Below are positions 56,441 to 64,000 of a stretch of 64,000 nucleotides of DNA, piece by piece. The notes beneath the pieces are model-generated. The model was not told the origin of the DNA, did not search any database, and worked only from the letters and a program-made list of their open reading frames with translations. Position numbers and translations under genes: made by a program. This DNA comes from Saussurea involucrata (Eukaryota > Streptophyta > Magnoliopsida > Asterales > Asteraceae), in the NCBI GenBank assembly GCA_033807775.1, contig CM066317.1:35839870-35903869 (forward strand). Reading direction: 5' to 3'. Each line of letters opens with the position of its first letter. Within the stretch, counting starts at the first letter, position 1.

Positions 56441-59400
56441 TCACATTTTACCATCTTTCATGCGCCTCAAAGTAAACGATCTCGCGATCATGCAAGCCAT
56501 CTCTTCTACTTCTATCATTGCAAAAGGAGTCGTCGTCGTCCATGTGTCCTATATATAAGTTTTGTACAACATAAGTTTTGAAAGTAGGTGTTATTATAAA
56601 CAAAATAAAGCGTTTTGTACGATATATAAATAAAATGAAAGGAATTTAAGAAACACATACCTTGAAAGCATATTGTTCATGCATCACAAATTGGAAGATT
56701 TGTTTCACTACATAATAACCACACTCCCAACCATCTTGTTGTTGATTACACTTAAGTGTAAAAAAAATAGTGGTTAAACAAATTAAAGTACGAAATAAAT
56801 TGTTAGGATATATGAATTATACCTTGTTTAATCTCCATGTAACCGAAGTGTTGGCTTGAGAAGACCCTATGGCACGATGGTAGTCTGAAATAGTCCTAAA
56901 TGAAAAATAACAATACATTTGTGTTATTAGTCGATTAACTATATAAATAAACAACAATAGTATATTAAAGTGATACATTACTTACGTGTCAATTAGGCCT
57001 TTGATCTTGTAAGTTTCGGCTGTCTTATCGCTTGACATCATCGAATCTAATACATAAACCAAGCTACGTCTAGGCCTAATGATTAGTAGCGACCAATGGT
57101 GCCTAAAAATGGTAATGTCAATACAACTTAAAGTGTAAAACGTATATTATCATTATTAGAATAAGATATTAATATCTATCTTACCCCTGTGAGTATGGTG
57201 CCAAAAAGAACTCCTTTTCCTTATGGTGCACCATCGTTGCCAAAATTGTGTTTGAGACAATATCACCACCCCATGAAATTTCAATTTCATTTATTGCTCC
57301 CAGTACTATAAACGCACAATTGTTCCTTGATTTTGTAGATATAATCGTGTGTAAATGCCTGAAAACGTTAAAATATGATAACATTATTAGATGTTGTGAA
57401 TATACATACCCAAATTGATAAGACATATATAAATATTGACTTACGCTAGAAACCAAGCGATGATGTTTTGGTCGAGCCACCCATTCGTCATTAATAACTT
57501 CAAGTCATCATACTGGACCGCTATGTGCATAGACGTAGAGCCAAAGACCCCTGCCTCGACCTGAACCGTAACCCCAATCGTCGGCCATTCTTCGTTGGAA
57601 TTTAGGCGTTGAAATAACTCTTTCATCGCGGGCGGTCGATCCTGCATATATTTAGGCAACTTAGGCAACGACTTGGGCTGCTTAGCTATCTTTTTATGTC
57701 CGTGTGGCTCGGATGCAGTGACTACTCTCTTCGAATGTGTCTCGTCGTCTTTTTGTACCTACATTAAATATCCATTTCATTGATAATTGTATACTGCTAG
57801 GGAGATGAGGCATACATATACTTAAGGGTTGAGCAAATACGTGAGGTTGAATAGGGGCAGTCGTGGATGACACTTGGGTGGCGGTCATAACCTTTTTTGA
57901 ATGGGCCACATCTTCCTTTTGTATGAGAGGCAGAATAGGCTCACTTATTGGTGGGACAGATGTCACCGATTTATTGGTAGTGGCCTATTTAGAAAAAAAC
58001 GATAATGTTAGTAAACATGACGTATATTGGAAAATCTTACTATAACTTAACATAAAAAGTAAACATATATGTACATACTGGTCGCAACACCACAGAACAT
58101 ATATCCCATTGGATGAACCCCCCTCTAACTTGACCAAGTTTTAGAGCATCATCATTTGGCATGGGCGCTGGAAGGTCATACTCTTCACATCCATCCATAA
58201 TCATGTCAACCTGAACCTTCATGAACCCCTCCTCCAGCGGATAACCATGAAGTATTTTAGTCGATAAAGGAAAGGCCAACCCCTTTGCAACAACTAATTT
58301 GGCCGCCCCGCACCGGAATACCAAATCACAATTTGTAGCCTCCTATAAACGAAACACATAAACATCATAATTTAAAAGATGGACCCTTTCAAACTTCCAA
58401 AAATGTAAACACATACATATTAAAACTCACCTGAATGGATTCAATTTGTGGATCATAAGCAGTCGATCCAGCACTGCTCTTGTTGACCCCTGGGCTTTCT
58501 GCAGGGTTGGCATTGATCCTCGGTATTCGTTCTGCTTTAAGCTCATTCAACTCTTTCTCCAAGTTAGATGTCCGTTCTTTCAGGTCCTTTATTTCCTTTA
58601 TTTCCTCTTCTTTCTTGTTACGCCTTCTCTTTTTATTTCCGAGGCCTAGGCCCATACGCAGACCCACGTTGTGACCTACACCCCTGGTGCGACCTGGGTG
58701 ATCGGGTCCCAACACCGCTGTCAGGGGATCTATTGCGACTTCAGGGTCCCAATCTGCCTGAGAGAACTGTTTATCTTTTTCTATCTGTCATGTGAAACAA
58801 CAAGCAATCCAGGAAAGTAATTAAGGATAATTAGCCGATAAACAAACTTAAAATTAAGACATAATAATAACTTACAAGATCTTCTACTATAGGTTTCATC
58901 TTATCTGGTAAGATGAATTCATCGGGGCCTGATTTCACCAATCTCGCCAATATAAAGTCACGTGTCCGCTTACTATACATATTGTGTATCTCGGGCATTA
59001 TACCTCGATCCTTATAGCTCGCCCACACCTCTTGCTTCCCTAGATACCCCCTTGATCCTAAGTGGCGGTGGTTATCATTCACCTTTGCATGCTCCCTATT
59101 TATTTGGCTTAGTGCCTTAGCATAATGAAAATGAAATAAAATTAGGAACATATAAATCTATAATAACACTAAAAAATAAGGCTATTGTTATTATACCTCA
59201 AATTCTGGCGTCGATTTGATCTCAATGAACTCAACCCACGTGGCTGGTTTAACATATAGGTACTTCTCGTATGATGTTTTGTTTTTTCTCATGTACGAAT
59301 TTACGAGCATTGACTTAAAGCTTCTCCACGAGTTCGAAGCAATCGACATCGTCTTTTTCTTCAACTTGTCATCATTTAAATTCCACTTTTGCTGTTTGAT

Positions 59401-59568
59401 CAAAACAAAGTCATTAAACGATAATAATATGCAATATCTTATATGATGACAATGCAATGTATTGTATACCTTTATCGCTGCCCATAATCGAGCCTTCTCA
59501 TCAGCGTCAACTTTGTGCCAATCAGGTACGAGTATTGAGATCTTCGTTCTCGCCTCCAAAATCCTCAA
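56441..59568 (-). CDS. CACTA second gene: transposase-associated N-part, coiled coil, DUF8039-like, Ulp1-type protease
   Basis: Minus-strand exons with matching phases: 59568-59470, 59391-59197, 59115-58876, 58784-58431, 58342-58079, 57984-57841, 57758-57445, 57358-57185, 57102-56986, 56895-56823, 56750-56661, 56548-56441. Together about 720 codons without a stop. The start has VPDWHKVDADEKARLWAAIK, like plant En/Spm TNPA-type proteins (Transposase_24). Exon 4 has a KKEEEIKEIKDLKERTSNLE coiled coil, exon 5 a DUF8039-like block. The last exons are a C48/Ulp1 protease with HHW, LDS and GWECGYYV, so His, Asp and Cys are present, with a Gln-rich run before. No ATG is present in the first exon, because the 5' end was lost in the deletion that fused it to the transposase remnant. 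Confidence 0.72.
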
Positions 59569-60496
59569 AGATGTTGTCGATATTCCTCCATTGAGGAGAA
59601 TCTGCTACATGTCAAATTTTCCCATCTTTTTTACGCTCTTCAGCATGCCAACGCAACAACTTTGCATCTTTGGCGTTTGCAAATAATCGTTTCAGTCTTG
59701 GTACGATAGGCAAATACCACAACATTTTAGCGGGAGGACCATCCTTTTGTTTCACATCACTATCGTCTTCCGTCCGGTTCTTTCGCTTATACCTCGATGT
59801 ACCACATATACGACACTCATGTAGATCAGCATCTGCATTCCTATACAACATGCAATCATTTGGACATGCATGTATTCTCTCTATTTCCAATCCCATTGGA
59901 CACATCAGTTTTTTCGCTTTGTATATCGAAACTGGTAATTCATTATCATCGGGAAGCATTTCATGCAAAATCTCTAGCAAACTAGTAAAACTTTTATCAC
60001 TCCAACCGTTTGCTGCTTTTAAATTAAATAGTTTCAACACAGCTGAAAGTTTGGTAAACTTTGAACAACCAACATACAACGGTTTTTCGGAGTCGATAAA
60101 CAATTGTTCAAACTTGTCATAATCCTTATCGGCAATATTATCTTCCACATCATGTAACATTTCATCTAAATTATCACGGTTATCATTGTCTGATTCATAG
60201 TTATCATTGGTGTCATTACAATCTCGATCGACCGTGTAATTACAATTATCAAAATCCTCTCCATGTCGAATCCAACATGTATATCGTTCCATAAACCCAC
60301 GTACAATAAGATGTTCTTTAATTAAATTATGATCACTATATTTACAAAAATTTCTACAATCCCGACAAGGACACCAAATTTCCGTTTCTCCATTCTTCAC
60401 CCGATTATTCTGTGCAACCTCCATAAAGTGATCAAGACGGGTCAAATATTCCTTTGTAGCTCGTGGTATTTGGTACATCCAGTCATAACGATCCAT
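59522..60496 (-). pseudogene. TNP2-type CACTA transposase, truncated
   Basis: ATG 60494-60496 opens with MDRYDWMYQIPRATKEYLTR and a transposase-associated zinc-binding region (ETEIWCPCRDCRNFCKYSD), then an acidic linker. The start of the Transposase_21 region follows (CPNDCMLYRNADADLHECRI, CGTSRYKRKN). TGA at 59612-59614 replaces an expected Arg before HVADSPQWRNID, and shortly after that block the similarity ends. The entire catalytic part is missing. The join to the next gene is out of frame. Confidence 0.88.
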
Positions 60497-61269
60497 CTGT
60501 AATATTGAAATAAAGTATCAATCATAAATGCATGCATGACATGATTCAAAAGGCTGAGGTGGCCATCCTAACCCACTTTTTGAATATTTTGTCTCATTTA
60601 TAAGTGCTTATAACAGATTGATTACTTAAGAAAAATCCGGCAGCATTTCCCCTCAACTCCCCAAATATGTGTATAATAAAAACACATATTCGTAGGAGTA
60701 AAAAGGGAAACCTCTACCAAATTTTTCTTACAATAATCAATCCGTTATACGCATTCACATCCTAAATGAGACAAAAATCCAAAAAGCAGTCCCAAACAGG
60801 GGACTATCCGAAATTAATCTCTATTAGAACAAAATTCGGACGAGCGACCTAAAGGCATCAAATGCATGGACTTGTATAATAAATGCATGCAAATTAAAGT
60901 TTTTAGAAATCTTGTACAAAATCAATATAATTAACGCGCAATATAGTATATATAGTACCTGATCAGTATGCTCGGTAATTGATCAGTCAAATCCAACCGG
61001 TACGCCTATATGAATTGTTCTTATATATATCTATATGTGAGAGCTGCATATTGATCACATTTATATAGTTAATATTACTTATAAACATGATTTAATACAT
61101 ATGAAAGTAGTAATTACTGAACTATTTGTTTAAGATTATGATCTTACCTTACTTTTGTTGAAGAATAATGCCAAAACCCACCAAAAACCTCTAAAAATCG
61201 CCAAAAAGTATGTTTTTTTTCGACAGGGTGCTGCATTGGGCAAAAAAACGGCACATACCTTATATTTAT
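60497..61269. other. CACTA 5' flank of the transposase gene, non-coding
   Basis: No open frame of note. TATATATATCTATATG at about 61023 and TATATAGTACC near 60950 might serve as promoter elements, but nothing decides it. Confidence 0.4.
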
Positions 61270-61284
61270 AGTGTAACCCTAGGT

Positions 61285-61819
61285 AAGGACTTTTATACGC
61301 GGTTGTGTAAACATAACCGCGTACGAAGGTCACCTTTTATACGCGGTTGTGTGTTAAAAACCGCGTGTAAAGGGGTTACTTTTACACGCGGTTGTATACC
61401 AAAAACCGTGTGTAAAAACAAACCTTTGTACGTGGTTTTTAACAATCAACCGCGTATAAAGGAGTTACTTTCATACGCGGTTTCTTGCTCAAAACCGCGT
61501 GTAATTGTACCTTTTACAAACGGTTTTTTAGATACGACCGCGTATAAAAGCAACTTCTTTGTACGCGGTTTTTGGATACACAACCGCGTATAAAAGGTGA
61601 CCTTTGTACGCGGTTATTTCGATGCAACCGTTTGTAATTGTCCAGTACCTTTTATACACGGTTGTTAATTTAGAACCGCGTATAAAATCTTAGATTTAGC
61701 AACGGTTCAGCCTTAACCGTGTATAAAGAGTCCAGATCTGTCCTTTATACACGGTTTTTGTAAAAAAAACAAAAACCGCGTATAATTAAGCGCGTATAAA
61801 AGTCATATTTGTAGTAGTG
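61285..61819. repeat. CACTA right subterminal repeat array
   Basis: More than ten units of TACGCGGTT(G/T) paired with AACCGCGTATAAA at 25-45-base spacing, forming serial small hairpins. It is longer and less eroded than the left array. An open plus-strand frame here is a by-product of the repeat. Confidence 0.9.
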
Positions 61820-62045
61820 ACTCATGATCAGGGATATTTGAGATTTTTTTGCTTATACGAGTTTTTTCAGTATTTCCATGTTGGTGGACACCAACTTTTA
61901 GCGACGGAAGTTGGTCACACATCCTTCACTAATTTTTGGAAATTTAAAAAAAATCAAATTAAAATTATGTATTTCCATGTATAGTTTTAACCAGGGATAT
62001 TTCGTCCAAAATTGATTTTCTTATAAAAAAACATAAAGTACACAA
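61820..62045. other. Continuation of the older CACTA-like element
   Basis: TTTTAGCGACGGAAGTTGGTCAC resembles the AGCGACGGA words at 55640-55745. No gene. Confidence 0.45.
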
Positions 62046-62229
62046 AACCACAAGAATGGTGGCGTGTTGGCAAGGGCTTGGGGGATGTGGTGGAATATCC
62101 CATCCACCCCAGGTTCGAGTCCAGGCGTCGGCATTCTGTGACCAAGCTTAGTCTCAGACGGCCGCGTTGTTTGTTTGTTTCCAAATTGTCAAGGATGTAG
62201 TCTAGGCAAAACCTAGATGAACCTTATCC
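62046..62229 (+). mobile_element. tRNA-derived SINE, copy 2, long TSD
   Basis: Box A-like TGGCGTGTTGG (62060-62070), box B GGTTCGAGTCC (62112-62122), and an A run at the 3' end. AAAAAACATAAAGTACACAA is repeated exactly on both sides (ends at 62045 and 62252). The same family as 49143-49322: both begin ACCACAAG and share GGGGGATGTGG and GGAATATCCCATC. Confidence 0.92.
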
Positions 62230-62802
62230 AAAAAAAAACATAAAGTACACAAGTTTTTTCTAAATATACATAAGGGAAATTAATTAAAATACCCAAAGTT
62301 TGACCAACTGTTACCAAAATACCCAAAAAAAATTTCATTTTGCAAAAATACCCAAAATACCCGCGATGGATCCCGCGATCGCGGGCTAGGGCTGACGTGG
62401 CACGTATTTTGGCCCCAAATGCCCCGCGAAGCCCCTCAACTTTGGCCGCGGTGCACTTTTGGTCCCTGCCCGCGATCGCAGCCCGCGATGGCCCGCGATG
62501 GCCCGCGATGGGCCAAAATTTACAGTTTTGGTCCCTGAAAATTTACACTTTTGGTCCCTGAAAATTTACACTTTCAGCCCCTGTACTTAGACGAATCTTG
62601 CATGCTTTTACTGTTTTTTTCCACAATTATTGTACTTTGAAGACGGATTTGTGGTTGAAATTCATTTGCATGTTTGAGATTTCATCCATAAATATCAGTA
62701 GTATGCAATTCACAATTCACACTTCCTCTTGCTTTCTTTCTTGATTTCTCTCTTGCTTTCTTTCTTTGAATTGATTTCTCTCTTCTCTCATTTCATCCAC
62801 AA

Positions 62803-63127
62803 ATGGCATCGTCATCAAACCCTAAGTCTACTCCTGAAAAAATGCCACCTCAAATCGAGGTCGCCATAGCAAAAAAAGGAAAAGGAGATAGATGAACTAA
62901 CAGAAGAGTGGAAAAAAATGATGGACAGGAAGGCAGTCCATTTGAGAAAGATCGAAGAGGAAGACAGGGAGATCAAAAGGATGAAAGGGGATATAAAAGC
63001 TCGGGAGGCTCGTGTTCGTCGAGAACAAGAAGCAATTCACCATATTCTGCAAGACTTCGCAATTATTCAAGCGAAGGTAAACGAGAAGCAAGCTTGGATT
63101 GATGAAACTAAATCAATTTTTAAGTAG
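62803..63127 (+). pseudogene. Coiled-coil passenger gene, copy 2, frameshifted
   Basis: Compared with 18912-19235 it has two substitutions and one extra A in the run at about 62871-62877. The frame is thereby lost after about 25 residues, and the rest is open in the next frame from 62918. An internal Met there would still give a coiled-coil peptide of about 69 residues. Confidence 0.8.
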
Positions 63128-63281
63128 GTGGTGGTTATATTTTTTTTTTGTTTTGTATTTTTTTTACTGTGTTGTTATTTGTATTTTTTTTACTGTGTTG
63201 TTGTTTTGTATTTTTTGTTGTTGTTAATTTCTCTGAAAAGTAGTTTTTAAGCCGCTGAACCACGGTTAGGTTGGATACATC

Positions 63282-63638
63282 ATGCAAGGTCAAGTCAGAG
63301 GTTACCTCATTCGTGGGCCTACTCCTCTTGTAGAATATATGACAACCCTCAACTCATTTGCTAAAGTGTGTGCGGGTTGTGGTACACAATGGCCATACGT
63401 GGTTGCAAAAGCAGAAGCCGTTGAAGAAGGGTCAGAAAGATTGAAGATGAAGAGCTTGTTGGATGGAATACAAACTAGCTGTGTTATCAATGTTCATTTA
63501 GAAGCATATGTATGTGTGTGTATATATAATATGAAATGGGGTTTTGACAAGTTGGTATCACTGGACTCATTTAAGAATTGTGAAAATGGGTATTTGACGA
63601 ATGATGATTCATGTGTGTTTGGAGCTGAAGTGTTTTAA
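63282..63638 (+). CDS. Chimeric passenger frame with MATH-domain fragment
   Basis: ATG 63282 to TAA 63638, 118 residues. The first part (about 1-75) has VCAGCGTQWPYVVAKAEAVE and is shared with the other MULE copy, where it is broken. The last 34 residues (KWGFDKLVSLDSFKNCENGY, then NDDSCVFGAEVF) match the plant MATH/TRAF-like domain signature around WGF...L..F....NGYL..D.CVFGAEV. It therefore looks like a captured host-gene piece joined to MULE sequence. Whether it is translated is unknown. Confidence 0.55.
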   Translation: MQGQVRGYLIRGPTPLVEYMTTLNSFAKVCAGCGTQWPYVVAKAEAVEEGSERLKMKSLLDGIQTSCVINVHLEAYVCVCIYNMKWGFDKLVSLDSFKNCENGYLTNDDSCVFGAEVF

Positions 63639-63723
63639 ACACACATGAATCATCATTCGCCAAATACCCATTTTCACAATTCTTAAATGAGTCCAGTGAT
63701 ACCAACTTGTCAAAACCCCATTT
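63534..63723. repeat. Near-perfect 87-bp hairpin of MATH-gene sequence
   Basis: Arm 63534-63620 is the reverse complement of 63637-63723 with one mismatch (A at about 63598 against C at about 63659). The 16-base loop GGAGCTGAAGTGTTTT continues the MATH reading frame. Transcription from either side would give a perfect stem of a size that Dicer-like enzymes process. Confidence 0.95.
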
Positions 63724-64000
63724 ATAAACAATTCTACCTTCTCCTATTGCCATTCACGATATCTATAAACACATTCAAATAATAATAATTTAAAACGATT
63801 TAATTAATTAGTTAATATATGATTATTATGTTAATGCGATAGGAGTGTAAAACAAAATTGAAAAAAAAAATATGAGATGTACCATAAATTAAATAATTAA
63901 CTATAATGGTGTAATTTGTTAAAATTAAAACGTATCTAATATGAATATATAAACAGACATGTGTACTCAGAGTTAACATTCACTGCCATGGATGCAAGAA
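63724..64000. other. AT-rich end of the window
   Basis: No gene. At about 63900-63940 the sequence TATAATGGTGTAATTTGTTAAAATTAAAACGTA is the reverse complement of part of 18340-18390, linking this region to the flank of the first MULE. Confidence 0.5.

Larger units (their letters stand above)
55751..61819 (-). mobile_element. CACTA element, 6.07 kb (TSD ACT)
   Basis: Ends CACTACTACAAATATG and CATATTTGTAGTAGTG are perfect inverted repeats, with ACT on both sides (55748-55750 and 61820-61822). Both ends carry subterminal arrays of (T)ACGCGGTT/AACCGCGTA words. Two minus-strand genes lie inside: a truncated TNP2-type transposase and a 12-exon gene ending in a Ulp1-like protease. Confidence 0.93.
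62274..64000 (+). mobile_element. Second MULE copy, left half (runs past the window)
   Basis: It starts GGGAAATTAATTAAAATACCC and follows the terminal repeat, coiled-coil gene and second passenger frame of the MULE at 18436 with very few changes in the coding part. It then departs into a hairpin at 63534. Transposase is not seen before the window ends. Without it this copy may be non-autonomous. Confidence 0.8.

Noticed and set aside
61210..61593. Plus-strand frame of 127 residues at the right CACTA end
   Set aside because: It is read through the subterminal repeat array (repeated TRGC and KTVCK peptides) and has no independent support.

Overview
This window is nuclear DNA of a flowering plant, and I find no intact cellular gene in it. 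It is a layered deposit of transposable elements. The plant assignment rests on Athila-, Tat-, chromovirus- and Sirevirus-type LTR retrotransposons, initiator-tRNA-Met-like primer sites, CACTA, MULE, hAT and Tourist-like DNA elements, tRNA-type SINEs, and long (TA)n tracts hosting inverted-repeat elements. The style of these small elements reminds me of Asteraceae, but that is a weak inference.

Layout, left to right. Positions 1-5004 are the 3' part of an Athila-like element that keeps gag-protease but has no reverse transcriptase or integrase; its LTR is 3761-5004. Positions 5005-6338 plus 13254-14345 are an old minus-strand chromovirus. It is split by a much younger Tat-type element (LTRs 6339-7292 and 12323-13253) that has lost gag and protease but keeps RT, two RNase H domains and integrase, and carries an antisense, apparently intron-containing reading frame. 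Positions 14346-17880 are AT-rich and hold several inverted-repeat elements in (TA)n, plus arrays of palindromic 12-mers. Positions 18436-23330 are a MULE with two convergent genes: a transposase on the minus strand, broken by one TGA, and a small coiled-coil protein on the plus strand. A second, nearly identical left half of this MULE lies at 62274-64000, where the passenger region contains a near-perfect 87-bp hairpin made from a MATH-domain gene fragment.

Positions 23768-47763 are a chromovirus locus arranged as partial internal region, LTR, internal region, LTR. Into the second integrase a solo LTR has inserted (30907-45287, TSD CAACA), and into that solo LTR a 12.4-kb Sirevirus (31394-43823, TSD AATAA). 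The uninterrupted upstream integrase copy preserves the empty target site. The Sirevirus has gag, pol and a large, spliceable third gene in the env-like position.

Positions 47764-55550 are a field of small elements: MITEs, a tRNA-type SINE nested in a MITE, hAT MITEs with 8-bp TSDs, and a hAT deletion derivative nested in a Tourist-like MITE. Positions 55751-61819 are a CACTA element (TSD ACT) inside an older CACTA-like sequence. It has lost the catalytic part of its TNP2 transposase but keeps a 12-exon gene that ends in a Ulp1/C48-type protease with its catalytic residues visible. A second SINE copy (62046-62229) has a long, nearly perfect TSD.

Nesting order can be read directly in several places: chromovirus, then solo LTR, then Sirevirus; old chromovirus, then Tat and Athila; MITE, then SINE; Tourist, then hAT; CACTA-like, then CACTA; MULE tandem array, then MITE. 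Genes that appear uninterrupted are the MULE coiled-coil gene, the CACTA protease gene apart from its lost 5' end, and the antisense frame in the Tat element. All other element genes carry stops or frameshifts.
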